Part shown: positions 46,921-56,055 of the stretch, one piece after another
Numbering within the stretch: position 1 is the first letter of the stretch
Layout: the number at the start of each line of letters is the position of its first letter
Assembly (NCBI RefSeq): GCF_000304315.1
Contig: NC_018485.1
Span: forward strand, 1,582,501 to 1,646,500
Source: Methylocystis sp. SC2
GTDB lineage: Bacteria > Pseudomonadota > Alphaproteobacteria > Rhizobiales > Beijerinckiaceae
Direction: 5' to 3'
DNA length: 64,000 nt
Made by a program: the position numbers and the translations under genes
Notes under the pieces: model-generated
Database searches by the model: none
Seen by the model: the letters and a program-made list of their open reading frames with translations, nothing else
What the model was told of the DNA's origin: nothing

Positions 46921-48936
46921 ATGGCGAAGAAAGACGAAACTAAGGTCGAGAACGAAACCGTAGCGGCGACGGAGGCTTCCGACGGACCGCTTCTCGATCT
47001 CAACGACGCCGCCGTCAAGCGGATGATCAAGCTCGCGAAAAAACGCGGTTTTGTGACCTATGCCGAGCTGAACGCGGTGCTGCCGTCCGAGGAAGTGTCG
47101 TCGGATCAGATCGAGGACGTCTATGCGATGCTCTCGGAAATGGGCATCACCGTCTCTGAAGGCGACGATCCGGACGACGTCGAGGCCGACGAACAAAACC
47201 CCGAGGAAGAAGAGCCGGAAGGCGGCGAACTCGTCGAGAGCCCGCGCGCGACGGCGGTGGCGACGCGCACGTCGGAACCCGCCGATCGCACCGACGACCC
47301 CGTGCGCATGTATCTGCGCGAGATGGGCTCGGTCGAACTTCTGTCGCGAGAAGGCGAAATCGCCATCGCCAAGCGCATCGAGGCCGGGCGCGAGGCGATG
47401 ATCGCCGGACTCTGCGAAAGCCCATTGACCTTCCAGGCGATTATCATTTGGCGCGAGGAATTGGAAGCGGGCAAGGTCCTGCTGCGCGACATCATCGATC
47501 TCGAGGCGACCTACGCCGGGCCCGAGGGCAAGGCGGCGAAATCCGCTGAGCCGGCGCCCGCCGCCGACCTGGCGCCGGCGACGGCGCCGCGCACCCCGCC
47601 CGCCGGGCTGCAGGAGGACGTCCCGCCCGCCGAAGAAACATTCGAGGAAGAAGACGACATGGAAAATTCCGTGTCGCTTTCGGCGATGGAATTGGAACTG
47701 AAGCCGAAAGTTCTCGAAACCTTCGCGCGCATCGCCGACGCCTATAAGAAGCTGCGCCGACTTCAGGACCAGAACGTCGAGAACAAGCTCAAGAACGAGA
47801 CCCTGACCCCCGCTCAGGAGCGCAAATACAAGACGCTCAAGAAGGAAATCGTCGCCGACGTCAAATCGCTGTCGCTGAACCAGAACCGCATCGAAGCGCT
47901 GGTCGAGCAGCTCTACGACATCAACAAGCGACTCATCGGCTATGAGACGAAGCTCCTGCGGCTCGCCGACAGCCACGGCGTGATGCGCGAAGACTTCATC
48001 GACAAGTTCCACGGCTCGGAGCTCGATCCCAAATGGGTCATGCGCGTCGCCAAGCTCGGCTCCAAGGGCTGGAGAGAATTCGTCGCCGCGGACAAGGATC
48101 GCATCAAGGATCTGCGAACCGAAATTCACGCGCTTGCGACCGAGACGGGGCTGGAAATCTCCGAGTTCCGCAAAATCGTGCATATGGTGCAGAAGGGCGA
48201 GCGCGAAGCCCGGCAGGCGAAAAAGGAAATGGTCGAGGCGAATCTGCGTCTCGTGATCTCCATCGCCAAGAAATACACCAACCGCGGCCTGCAATTCCTC
48301 GATCTCATCCAGGAAGGCAACATCGGTCTGATGAAGGCCGTCGACAAATTCGAATATCGCCGCGGCTATAAATTCTCGACCTACGCCACATGGTGGATTC
48401 GCCAGGCGATCACCCGCTCGATCGCCGACCAGGCGCGCACCATCCGCATTCCCGTGCATATGATCGAGACGATCAACAAGATCGTGCGCACCTCGCGTCA
48501 GATGCTGCATGAGATCGGACGCGAGCCGACTCCGGAAGAGCTTTCCGAAAAGCTCGCCATGCCGCTCGAGAAAGTGCGCAAGGTGCTCAAAATCGCCAAG
48601 GAGCCGATCTCGCTCGAAACGCCGATCGGCGACGAGGAAGATTCGCATCTTGGGGATTTCATCGAAGACAAGAACGCCGTGCTGCCGATCGAGGCGGCGA
48701 TCCAGTCGAATCTGCGCGAGACGACGACGCGCGTGCTCTCCTCGCTGACGCCGCGCGAGGAGCGCGTATTGCGCATGCGCTTCGGCATCGGCATGAACAC
48801 CGACCACACGCTGGAAGAAGTCGGCCAGCAGTTCTCGGTGACGCGCGAGCGCATCCGCCAAATCGAGGCGAAGGCGCTGCGGAAGCTGAAGCATCCGAGC
48901 CGCAGCCGGAAGCTACGGAGCTTTTTGGATAATTGA
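46921..48936 (+). CDS. rpoD: RNA polymerase primary sigma factor
   Basis: A 671-residue housekeeping sigma factor. Region 1.1 is near the start ([20 protein letters not shown]), region 1.2 contains [20 protein letters not shown], and a long acidic non-conserved insert follows. Region 2 shows [40 protein letters not shown] and [20 protein letters not shown]. Region 4.2 is [20 protein letters not shown] and the chain ends KLRSFLDN. The ATG at 46921 is chosen over the TTG at 46915. Confidence 0.97.
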   Translation: MAKKDETKVENETVAATEASDGPLLDLNDAAVKRMIKLAKKRGFVTYAELNAVLPSEEVSSDQIEDVYAMLSEMGITVSEGDDPDDVEADEQNPEEEEPEGGELVESPRATAVATRTSEPADRTDDPVRMYLREMGSVELLSREGEIAIAKRIEAGREAMIAGLCESPLTFQAIIIWREELEAGKVLLRDIIDLEATYAGPEGKAAKSAEPAPAADLAPATAPRTPPAGLQEDVPPAEETFEEEDDMENSVSLSAMELELKPKVLETFARIADAYKKLRRLQDQNVENKLKNETLTPAQERKYKTLKKEIVADVKSLSLNQNRIEALVEQLYDINKRLIGYETKLLRLADSHGVMREDFIDKFHGSELDPKWVMRVAKLGSKGWREFVAADKDRIKDLRTEIHALATETGLEISEFRKIVHMVQKGEREARQAKKEMVEANLRLVISIAKKYTNRGLQFLDLIQEGNIGLMKAVDKFEYRRGYKFSTYATWWIRQAITRSIADQARTIRIPVHMIETINKIVRTSRQMLHEIGREPTPEELSEKLAMPLEKVRKVLKIAKEPISLETPIGDEEDSHLGDFIEDKNAVLPIEAAIQSNLRETTTRVLSSLTPREERVLRMRFGIGMNTDHTLEEVGQQFSVTRERIRQIEAKALRKLKHPSRSRKLRSFLDN

Positions 48937-48940
48937 CGCG

Positions 48941-49669
48941 GTGACGCCAGCTTCCGGAATTGTCTTCCCATTTCTGCGGGAGACGCCTCATTTACTTGGC
49001 GAACTCAAAGCGTTCGAAGCTGATTTGCATGAAAAACGTCTGAACAATCTTGCACTCAGCAACGAGTTGCGGGCTCCCATAACGGGGAGTCCTGATTGGA
49101 TCGCGCTCAGAAACAAGGAATTAATACCCCTTATCTATTACGCTAATCACATGAACGTAAGTGACTCTGCGCGTTTCATAATCGCGCCGCATGGGCATCC
49201 AGGGGCCGACATTCGCCTTTACTATTCCGGCGAGACTGAAAATCTCCAAATGACGACAGCGTATGCAGATTGGCGCTTTCTCGACGCCAATGTCCCAACC
49301 AAGCATGGGGGTCATTTGCACCGCCGCGAAACTGAAATTCTTAATCGCGAGGGAATAGTGGGATGGGGACCACTCACAGAGTCGAACGGGAAGCTATCGC
49401 AAGAGCGCCGGATGGTTTCAACAGTGGAAAGGGACCCTGCACATTTCAACGGTCTCGTTCAAGCTTTGGTGAACAAATTTAAGAAAAAATGTGAACCCGA
49501 GTGCACGCTTCTCGTGCTTGCTGTGGGATATTTCGAGGGCGGGACGAGGGAGTGGTTTGAGCGTCTTGCATGTTCCGCAGTAAGCACAGCGCGAAAACAA
49601 GTCTCACAACCGAATTGGATCAAGCGAATTTGTATCCTTGATCAGGGCTTTTGCATCGACTCCGGCTAA
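48941..49669 (+). CDS. Protein of unknown function next to rpoD
   Basis: A 242-residue protein with a GTG start four bases after the rpoD stop. Base composition is lower in GC than the neighbours, which suggests transfer. Readable segments are [20 protein letters not shown], then [20 protein letters not shown] and [20 protein letters not shown]. No signal peptide or membrane helix is present. I do not recognise a family. The start is uncertain because the conserved part is unknown. It is followed by the hicAB pair on the other strand. Confidence 0.5.
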   Translation: MTPASGIVFPFLRETPHLLGELKAFEADLHEKRLNNLALSNELRAPITGSPDWIALRNKELIPLIYYANHMNVSDSARFIIAPHGHPGADIRLYYSGETENLQMTTAYADWRFLDANVPTKHGGHLHRRETEILNREGIVGWGPLTESNGKLSQERRMVSTVERDPAHFNGLVQALVNKFKKKCEPECTLLVLAVGYFEGGTREWFERLACSAVSTARKQVSQPNWIKRICILDQGFCIDSG

Positions 49670-49690
49670 CGATTCGCCGACCAAAGCGCC

Positions 49691-49897
49691 TTACGCCTCG
49701 ACATATTCCGCAACGGCGCTAGGCGGGGGCACGGGTAAGCCGTCGGATTCCAGCCCCTCAATATGGAATCGGATCGCTTCTCGGAGTTCCTGCTCCACGT
49801 CGGAGATGGTCGCTCCTGTCGCGATGCAGCCCGGCAAGTCCGGCACATAGGCCGAATAATTATCGCCCGCCTTTTCGATCACGACTGCGTAACGCAT
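49691..49897 (-). CDS. hicB: HicB-family antitoxin
   Basis: A 68-residue antitoxin with the HicB fold: RYAVVIEKAGDNYSAYVPDL, PGCIATGATISDVEQELREA and IRFHIEGLESDGLPVPPPS. The ATG overlaps the stop of hicA by one base (TGATG). It would bind and block the HicA RNase and repress the operon. It has no separate DNA-binding helix domain, which is common in short HicB proteins. Confidence 0.9.
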   Translation of the reverse strand: MRYAVVIEKAGDNYSAYVPDLPGCIATGATISDVEQELREAIRFHIEGLESDGLPVPPPSAVAEYVEA

Positions 49898-50091
49898 CAC
49901 TGCTTCTCCTTCAGACCTGCCTGTTTAAGAATGCTGTTCAGCGTTCCCGGGGAAATATCGTCTGAAAGCTTGCCCGCGACGGTTGCTCGACCCGCCTTGG
50001 TCGGATGTTTGAACTGGCGATGGCTGCCTCTTGTGGCGGCCAAAAACCAGCCGTCCTCCTCCAGCAAACGGATCACGTCCTTTACTTTCAT
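49897..50091 (-). CDS. hicA: HicA-family mRNA interferase toxin
   Basis: A 64-residue toxin with the double-stranded RNA-binding-like fold. MKVKDVIRLLEEDGWFLAAT, then RGSHRQFKHPTKAGRATVAG with the catalytic His in GSH. Translation is coupled to hicB downstream. The pair is a type II toxin-antitoxin module that cleaves mRNA under stress. Confidence 0.92.
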   Translation of the reverse strand: MKVKDVIRLLEEDGWFLAATRGSHRQFKHPTKAGRATVAGKLSDDISPGTLNSILKQAGLKEKQ

Positions 50092-50124
50092 AACGCTGAA
50101 AAGCCCGCGTATCCAAAGGCCATA

Positions 50125-51432
50125 TTATATCTCTTCCCGCTCGATCCGCGAATTCTTCTTCGTATCCGGCATCGTCGCATAGACGATGAGCGAAATGAAA
50201 ATCGCGGCGCTGGCGTAGTAGAAAAACCCGCTCTCATGGCCCTGCGCCTTGAACCAGAGCGCCACATATTCCGCCGAGCCGCCAAAGAGCGACACCGTCG
50301 CCGCATAAGGCAGCGCGACGCCGGTGACGCGGATCGCCGCGGGAAAGAGTTCGGCCTTCACGACGGCGTTGATCGACGTATAGAGCGCGACGATCAGCCA
50401 CGCGCAGCAGATGAGCGCGAAGGCGATCCATGCGTCGCGCGCATTCTGAATGGCGGTCAGCAGCGGCGCGGTGAAAATCGTTCCCAGCACGCCGAAGGCG
50501 ATGAGCATCGGCCGGCGGCCGACGCGGTCCGACAAGGCGCCGTAGATCGGTTGCAGACAGAGCGCGAAGAGAAGCGAGCCGGCCGCAATCCACGTCGTCT
50601 GCGCATCGCTCAATCCGGCGGAGAGCTTCAGGAATTTCTGCATGTAGGTCGTATAGACATAGAAGGCGATGGTGCCGCCGAGCGTCAGTCCAACGACCGT
50701 CGCCGTCTCGCGCTTATGCGCGAGGAGCGCGCTCAGCGATCCACGTCGCGGTTCGGCGCGCGACGCCTCGAAGGCGGGCGTCTCGACTAGGTCGCGGCGC
50801 ATATAGAGCGCCACGATCGCGAGCAGCGCGCCGAGGGCGAAAGGGATGCGCCAGCCCCAATCGCGCAGCGCCTGAGCGTCGAGCGCGACATTCTGCAAGA
50901 TGAGCAGCACGCAAAGCGCCAGCAGCTGGCCGGCGATCATCGTCACACATTGAAAGCTCGAATAGAAACCGCGGCGCTGGGCATGCGCCATCTCGGCGAG
51001 ATAGGTCGCGCTCGATCCATATTCGCCGCCAAGGCTGACGCCCTGAACGAGGCGCGCGACGAGCAGCATCGCCGGCGCGCCGACGCCGATCGTCGCATAG
51101 GTCGGCGCGAGCGCGATGAGGAGCGAACCCAGACACATCAGCAGCACCGAGAGCATCAGCGCGGCGCGCCGGCCGCGCCCGTCCCCGATCCGTCCGAAGA
51201 CATAGGCGCCGATCGGCCGCATGAAGAAACCAAGCGCAAAAACGCCGGAGGCCGACATCATCCGCGCGAGAGGGTCTTCGCCAGGAAAAAAGGAGTCGGC
51301 GAAATAAAGCGAAAAAGCCGAATAGACATAAAAGTCGTACCATTCGACGAGATTGCCGATCGAGCCGATCAAAATCGCGCGCAGCCGCGCCGCTTCGGTT
51401 TTGACGTCGATCGCCGCCGCGTCTTCCTTCAT
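50125..51432 (-). CDS. MFS transporter of the MHS (KgtP/ProP-like) type
   Basis: A 435-residue transporter with 12 membrane helices. The start shows IGSIGNLVEWYDFYVYSAFS, the metabolite:H+ symporter signature. FFMRPIGAYVFGRIGDGRGR is the loop 2-3 motif, and GVSLGGEYGSSATYLAEMAH and SDRVGRRPMLI follow. The family takes up dicarboxylates, proline, betaine or similar solutes with protons. The substrate is not clear. It is the last gene of a run with the DUF1345 gene and ispA on the minus strand. Confidence 0.88.
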   Translation of the reverse strand: MKEDAAAIDVKTEAARLRAILIGSIGNLVEWYDFYVYSAFSLYFADSFFPGEDPLARMMSASGVFALGFFMRPIGAYVFGRIGDGRGRRAALMLSVLLMCLGSLLIALAPTYATIGVGAPAMLLVARLVQGVSLGGEYGSSATYLAEMAHAQRRGFYSSFQCVTMIAGQLLALCVLLILQNVALDAQALRDWGWRIPFALGALLAIVALYMRRDLVETPAFEASRAEPRRGSLSALLAHKRETATVVGLTLGGTIAFYVYTTYMQKFLKLSAGLSDAQTTWIAAGSLLFALCLQPIYGALSDRVGRRPMLIAFGVLGTIFTAPLLTAIQNARDAWIAFALICCAWLIVALYTSINAVVKAELFPAAIRVTGVALPYAATVSLFGGSAEYVALWFKAQGHESGFFYYASAAIFISLIVYATMPDTKKNSRIEREEI

Positions 51433-51439
51433 ATGTCCT

Positions 51440-52156
51440 TCACACCAACTGGCTGGCGACGTTCACCATGAGCGCAAGGATCGTGGTGTTGTAAAAAAAC
51501 GCGACGATGCCATGCGTCGCGACCAGCAGTCTCATCTGCGACGAGCAGGTTTCTATGTCGGCCGTCTGAAAGGCGACGCCGATGACGAAGGAAAAATACA
51601 GGAAGTCGATATATTGCGGCATCCTGGTGTTGGGGAAATGCAGTCCGCCGCGCGCCGTCGGCGGCTCGTCCGGATCATGCTCTTCCTCGAAGTAAAATTC
51701 ATGCGCATAGTGAAAGGCGAAGGTTAGGTGCAGGAACAGCCAGGAGTTCAGCACCGTGATGATGGTGAGCGCAACGGCTGCGCCCCTTTCCCAGCCTTCC
51801 ATTGACTTCACCGAACCCAGCTCGACGACGACGGCTCCGAAGGAGGCGGTGGCGATCGCGGTCGTAAGCAACAGCATGACGAAGCGGCCCTCGTCGAGAT
51901 GCTGGGCGCGTTCGCGGATTGTATCGTGCGTGGCGCGGGCGATGAGCAGGTAGACGAGAACGAAATAGCAGAGCGCGACGGCGTTCCATGCGACGAGCGC
52001 GCGTGCGACCAGCTGCATCGCCTGCGGCAGAAGAAATCCGACGACGACGCCGAAAGCGAAACTGAGAAAGAGCTGCGGGCGCGCGCGGACGATGCGAAAG
52101 GGCGCCAAAATGGCCGAGGCGCGCCGACGGGTCTTGGACAGTCCTTGTCCGGGCAT
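51440..52156 (-). CDS. DUF1345 family membrane protein
   Basis: A 238-residue membrane protein with about five to six helices, such as FLSFAFGVVVGFLLPQAMQL, FVLVYLLIARATHDTIRERA and MLLLTTAIATASFGAVVVEL. The family signature is FHYAHEFYFEEE, with PQYIDFLYFSFVIGVAFQTA and DIETCSSQMR after it. The function of the family is not known. It is placed seven bases before the MFS gene and 12 bases after ispA, so these probably share a transcript. Confidence 0.85.
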   Translation of the reverse strand: MPGQGLSKTRRRASAILAPFRIVRARPQLFLSFAFGVVVGFLLPQAMQLVARALVAWNAVALCYFVLVYLLIARATHDTIRERAQHLDEGRFVMLLLTTAIATASFGAVVVELGSVKSMEGWERGAAVALTIITVLNSWLFLHLTFAFHYAHEFYFEEEHDPDEPPTARGGLHFPNTRMPQYIDFLYFSFVIGVAFQTADIETCSSQMRLLVATHGIVAFFYNTTILALMVNVASQLV

Positions 52157-52168
52157 CGGCGCGATTCC

Positions 52169-53101
52169 TCAGTTGCGCCGCGCGGCGACGAAACGGGCGG
52201 CCTCTGCCAGAACGCCGGTCGCCTCCCCCAGTCCTGTTTCACGCAGCGCCGCCGTCGCTTCTGCGACCAGCGCGTCCCGTCTCGCGCGCGCGGCGTCGAG
52301 ACCGAGAAGACCGACAAGAGTCGCCTTGCCGCGTTCGGCGTCTTTGCCGGCGCGCTTGCCGAGCGCGGCGCTGTCGCCCTCCGCGTCAAGAATGTCGTCG
52401 GCGATTTGAAACGCGGCGCCGAGCGCTTCGCCATAGCGCGTCAGCGCGCGCGCCTGCGACGCAGAAGCGCCGCCGAGGATGCCTCCGGCGTCGACGGCGA
52501 AGCGTAACAGAGCGCCCGTCTTCATCGCCTGCATCTGCAAGGTCGCTTCGAGCGTGAGCGGCGTCGCCGCCGTTTCAGCGGCAAGGTCGAGCGCCTGTCC
52601 CCCGACCATCCCGCCGAGCCCCGCCGCGCGCGCCATGGCGAGCACCAGCGCCGCGCGCACGCCGGCGTCGGCGTGCGTCTGCGGATCGGCGACGACGTCG
52701 AACGCGTAGGTCAGCAGCCCGTCGCCCGCGAGGATCGCCGTCGCCTCGTCGAAGGCCTTATGAGTCGTCGGCCGGCCGCGGCGCAGATCGTCATCGTCCA
52801 TCGCCGGCAGATCGTCATGGACGAGCGAATAGCAATGAATCATTTCAAGCGCGCAGGCGGTGCGCAGCGCCGCGTCGCCGACGACGCCAAAGAGCCGCGC
52901 AGCTTCGATGACGAGAAAGGGCCGCAGCCGCTTGCCGCCGCCGAGCGATGAATAGCGCATCGCCTCGAGCAGGCGCGCGGGACGGCGAATCTCGCCGGGC
53001 AGCGGCGCAGCCGCGAGCAGCGCGTCGAGCGCGGATTCCGCGGCGTCGGCGGCGGCGTCGAGACGGCGTCTAAATTCCTCGGCGCATGCGGCTGCATCCA
53101 T
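52169..53101 (-). CDS. ispA: Farnesyl/geranyl diphosphate synthase
   Basis: A 310-residue cytoplasmic prenyltransferase that condenses IPP with DMAPP or GPP to make farnesyl diphosphate. The first aspartate-rich motif is HDDLPAMDDDDLRRGRPTTH, the second is FQIADDILDAEGD, and GGGKRLRPFLVIEAAR and GQALDLAAE also match. The sequence before the first motif (ALEMIHCYSLVHDD) is that of bacterial FPP synthases. The ATG at 53101 is chosen because the open frame upstream is not conserved. Confidence 0.92.
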   Translation of the reverse strand: MDAAACAEEFRRRLDAAADAAESALDALLAAAPLPGEIRRPARLLEAMRYSSLGGGKRLRPFLVIEAARLFGVVGDAALRTACALEMIHCYSLVHDDLPAMDDDDLRRGRPTTHKAFDEATAILAGDGLLTYAFDVVADPQTHADAGVRAALVLAMARAAGLGGMVGGQALDLAAETAATPLTLEATLQMQAMKTGALLRFAVDAGGILGGASASQARALTRYGEALGAAFQIADDILDAEGDSAALGKRAGKDAERGKATLVGLLGLDAARARRDALVAEATAALRETGLGEATGVLAEAARFVAARRN

Positions 53102-53439
53102 GAGAGCGATGTCCTTAAAAAGCAAACGACAATGGCTGCTAGCAAATTTACGGTCCAATCCCAAGGGCGCCCTGCGCGCTCCTTTAAGGCGAAAACGCGT
53201 CGCGTTTCGGTCTTTTCCTAAGCCGCGCGCGCCCGAATGTCGCGCGATGTTGTATTTTTGCGACAGTCTTCGCAGACCGCTTTTATTAAACTCTGCGTGA
53301 CGCCAATGCGGCTTGCGGCATTCCCAAGCGGTCGTCGGCCGCGGCGTCGTTGCAGACTCTCGCGGCGCGCATCGAACGGACTGATCCGGCGCCGCTTCGC
53401 CTGGATGCGGACGATCCAGCCTCACCCTAGGAGAAACGC
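53102..53439. other. Divergent intergenic region
   Basis: No gene is seen between ispA and the lipoprotein gene. It should hold promoters for both directions. A near-palindrome CGAAAACGCGTCGCGTTTCG lies around 53190, and AGGAG sits just upstream of the gene at 53440. Confidence 0.4.
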
Positions 53440-53730
53440 ATGAAGAAAGTTCTGCTGCTGACGACCGCCCTCATGGCGGCCGCGCCGCTTGCGGCGTGCA
53501 ACACGCCCGGTGAACGCGCGGCGGGCGGCGCGGTGATCGGCGGACTTGGCGGCGCGGGCATCGGCGCGCTCGCGTCCGGCGGACGCGCCGGCGGCACGCT
53601 GGCCGGCGCGGCGATCGGCGCGGCCAGCGGCGCCGTTATCGGCGCGGCGACCGCTCCGCCGCGGCGCTGCGCGAAATGGGGCTGGGACTATTACGGCAAC
53701 CGCGTCTGCGTCGCTTTCTATAACTACTAG
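53440..53730 (+). CDS. Glycine-zipper lipoprotein-like protein
   Basis: A 96-residue protein. The signal KKVLLLTTALMAAAPLAACN has a lipobox-like LAAC. A glycine zipper follows (GGAVIGGLGGAGIGALASGG and [20 protein letters not shown]), then a short aromatic tail with two cysteines. The protein is probably anchored in the outer or inner membrane. The AGGAG site gives a firm start. The stop codon TAG is the start of the MITE-like repeat at 53728, so the original end may have been different. Confidence 0.75.
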   Translation: MKKVLLLTTALMAAAPLAACNTPGERAAGGAVIGGLGGAGIGALASGGRAGGTLAGAAIGAASGAVIGAATAPPRRCAKWGWDYYGNRVCVAFYNY

Positions 53731-53842
53731 AGCGCTTCCCGATCACATGGAATCATGTGATCGATAAGGAAGCGCTCAAAATCAAAGCGTTGGAGCAGGT
53801 TCTCCTCGAAAAAGTCTGTCAACTTTTTCGGAACCTGCTCTA
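53728..53842. repeat. MITE-like repeat, copy 3
   Basis: A 115-base unit, very close to copy 1, with TAGAGCGCTTCC and GGAACCTGCTCTA ends and both internal stems. It provides the stop codon of the gene at 53440 and is followed by an intrinsic terminator. Confidence 0.88.
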
Positions 53843-53862
53843 AGAGCGCGCCAAATTGTTTT

Positions 53863-53890
53863 AAACCGCAGGCGAGCGCCTGCGGTTTTT
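53863..53890 (+). terminator. Intrinsic terminator
   Basis: AAACCGCAGGCG and CGCCTGCGGTTTTT pair across two bases and end in a T-run. It would end transcription of the lipoprotein gene beyond the repeat. Confidence 0.85.
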
Positions 53891-53990
53891 CTTTTCGGCC
53901 CACGCGATCGCCACGCTCCAGGCGCCGCCTTCTTGATCTTGGAGGTGCGGCCGCTAATTTGAGGCGAGCGGCGCCGCCGGGAGAGAGTTC

Positions 53991-54077
53991 ATGCCAAAGG
54001 GCTTAACCAAACTGATGATTCTAGGGGCGATTGGTTTCTTTCTCGGCGCCGCGATCGTCGGCTATTACTCCGGCTGA
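53991..54077 (+). CDS. Very small membrane peptide, 28 residues
   Basis: The frame starts with ATG after GGGAGAGAG. The peptide has one hydrophobic stretch (LMILGAIGFFLGAAIVGYY) between a basic start and a Gly end. The strong ribosome site and its place in a gap between a terminator and the next gene support translation. The function is unknown. Confidence 0.5.
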   Translation: MPKGLTKLMILGAIGFFLGAAIVGYYSG

Positions 54078-54340
54078 GATTCTTCCCTCAACTTCGCGTT
54101 AGCGGAGGGACGCCGGTCCGAATGGGCGCCGTCGACCCCTGCAGCGTTGCAGGCTGCGAAAGCCGACGAAGAGTGGCGCGGGTAAGGAATGGCGCAGACG
54201 CGCCATACGCGGGGCGCTTGCGCGTGAAAGACCCGCCGATGCGCTGCGCGCAGACGCAGGCGAGCTTGCGCGCTCATTGTTCATTAACCATGTTGATCTA
54301 AGTGATAGGCGCAGACGAGGCGCAATCAGGAGACGGAGCA

Positions 54341-54559
54341 ATGGCGATGAGCAACAGGACCAAGATTGGAATCGTTCTGGCGGTTGGGGTTCTCGCCGGC
54401 CTCTCGTCGGGGTTGCTGTCCCTGCTGCTTTTGGCGGCGGCGGGTTTCCTGATCGCCTGGGGCCAGAATCCCAAGGGCGTCGAGGACTTCTTCGAAAGCC
54501 TTCCCTTTCGAGACTACAGCTCTAAAGCCTTCTCTCGCTTGAACTCGATCCTCTCTTAA
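54341..54559 (+). CDS. Small membrane protein of unknown function
   Basis: A 72-residue protein. The ATG at 54341 follows GGAG at good spacing. One or two membrane segments are present (IGIVLAVGVLAGLSSGLLSL, LLLAAAGFLIAWG), followed by a polar tail (FFESLPFRDYSSKAF). I do not recognise the family. An intrinsic terminator lies 50 bases downstream. Confidence 0.6.
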   Translation: MAMSNRTKIGIVLAVGVLAGLSSGLLSLLLLAAAGFLIAWGQNPKGVEDFFESLPFRDYSSKAFSRLNSILS

Positions 54560-54608
54560 GACCTCCCGCGGCGCGCCCCGCGTCGCCGTCCGTCCGCTCA
54601 ATAACGTC

Positions 54609-54641
54609 AAAAAGCCTGCCGGACCTCTCCGGCGGGCTTTT
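54609..54641 (+). terminator. Intrinsic terminator
   Basis: AAAAGCCTGCCGGA and TCCGGCGGGCTTTT pair around CCTC with one mismatch, flanked by A- and T-runs, so it may work in both directions. It sits just left of the tRNA-Thr-associated insertion. Confidence 0.85.
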
Positions 54642-54711
54642 ACGGCGTGGAGAAGACGACGCCGCTTTTGGCGGCCGCGCGTCTAGTGCGAACTGACAGA
54701 CAAATTATTGA

Positions 54712-54739
54712 GCTGGTGCTGCAAGAGAGGATTGAACTC
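54712..54739 (-). repeat. Far attachment-type repeat (tRNA-Thr 3' fragment)
   Basis: This 28-base segment starts GCTGGTGCTGCAAGAGAGGA and is identical to 57148-57175, the acceptor end and T arm of tRNA-Thr. The rest of the tRNA is missing here, so it marks the far end of an insertion. Confidence 0.8.
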
Positions 54740-54944
54740 CAGCACATAGCCCTCAATCGTTTGATTTTGTTACTGATCCCAGCGTGGCGGATTGCGTTTG
54801 TATAGCAGTTTTGCGGCTCAGAGATCAAGGACCGGGAAGCATTGCTGTGAATAGCTCCGAAACTCAAGCGTCGCTCATCTTGCAAAGGGATATGCCGTTC
54901 GCCATCTGCCGAACATATACAGCGGACTTTTACCGGGAGCGGGG

Positions 54945-55766
54945 ATGACATTCATCGAAGGGGATCAGGCGCGGCTTTTTTCCCGGCTTTATTTGGAGCA
55001 TGGCCCGCCGACCCGCGACAGTGCACGGATGCGGCGGCGGCTCGTGGAAGTCTGGCCGGCCGTAAACGAGCAACAGATCGCCTCGTGGATTACCAAGCGC
55101 CTAGGTGTGGAGGTCCCGAGGGATTGGCACGGTGAGCCGGTTTGGAGCCGTTACTTAAGTGACGCGGACCTGCGCGACGTTCTCGACGCAATCACCATCG
55201 CTTTCCTTGTATCCCGTGATCGAAAGTTCCTTATTGAAGTCGCCACAATCTTTCGGGAAGAAAACGTTGGCTATCGTGTAGACGAACAGGGCGTAGTCCA
55301 CTTCGCGGTTGATGTAGAGTTCGAGCGCGCGGTCCAATCGACCATTAGGGGATTAGATGACCCTCGATATGGCAATGTGATTGCGTCGTTCAAGCGCATA
55401 CAACCCGAGCTGAACAAAGACCCGCCAGACGGAAAGCAGGCTATCAGGGCGTCATTCGACGCTGTCGAAGCACTCTTCAAATTGATGTTTTCGCGCGCCC
55501 ACAGGCTTGGTGGCGGGGAGGCTCAAACGCATCTCGCGCCCCTTGTTACGGACAGGTCAGAAGAGGGGGCAGAGAGGCGCGCTGCGCTGAAGTGGGTGTC
55601 ATCCTTCAAGGAGTGGATCGAAGCGTGTCATTTCTATCGACACGAGCAGGGGCAGCCGGAGCCCCACCAACCGCACATTGACCTCGCCATCGCTCTTATC
55701 AGTGGGGGCATCACGTATTTGAGGTGGCTCGCGACCTTTGATCGGCCCCGGGGTGATCAAGAGTAG
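54945..55766 (+). CDS. Accessory protein with a possible Abi-C-type C-terminus
   Basis: A 273-residue cytoplasmic protein. GGGAGCGGGG precedes the ATG. The N-terminal half is of unknown type (VNEQQIASWITKRLGVEVPR, YLSDADLRDVLDAITIAFLV). The C-terminal half reads AIRASFDAVEALFKLMFSRA, then HFYRHEQGQPEPHQPHIDLA and IALISGGITYLRWLATF. This resembles the helical C-terminal domain of abortive-infection (Abi) proteins. The match is by eye and moderate. It is the only plus-strand gene of the tRNA-Thr insertion. Confidence 0.5.
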   Translation: MTFIEGDQARLFSRLYLEHGPPTRDSARMRRRLVEVWPAVNEQQIASWITKRLGVEVPRDWHGEPVWSRYLSDADLRDVLDAITIAFLVSRDRKFLIEVATIFREENVGYRVDEQGVVHFAVDVEFERAVQSTIRGLDDPRYGNVIASFKRIQPELNKDPPDGKQAIRASFDAVEALFKLMFSRAHRLGGGEAQTHLAPLVTDRSEEGAERRAALKWVSSFKEWIEACHFYRHEQGQPEPHQPHIDLAIALISGGITYLRWLATFDRPRGDQE

Positions 55767-56055
55767 GAGTGCGGCGGCTGATGAGCGAGGTGTTTGGGCT
55801 GAGGGGGCCTACTTTTGCTTGCGCCTGTGTCACCCGCCAGGGATTGCCGTTATGCGGCGACGATTGCCGACTCACCCGCTTTAGCAATTCTCCCGTGGGC
55901 CGGTCTTCACAAACCCAGTTGATGCGTTCAAGGCCACCCTCGCAATATTCCGCGCCGCCGAGATTGTGAAAACGTAAAGAGCGTATTTCACTAAATCCCG
56001 CGGCGTCGGCCGTCGCGGTCTACTCACTGCCGCACGGTTCGCACTATCGCATGGT

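Noticed and set aside
46639..48894. A 751-codon open frame on the minus strand
   Set aside because: It lies opposite rpoD, whose sigma regions are clear. The minus-strand product has no recognisable domain and only mirrors the high-GC codon pattern.
54712..54739. A second tRNA-Thr gene
   Set aside because: Only the acceptor end and part of the T arm are present, and the rest does not fold.
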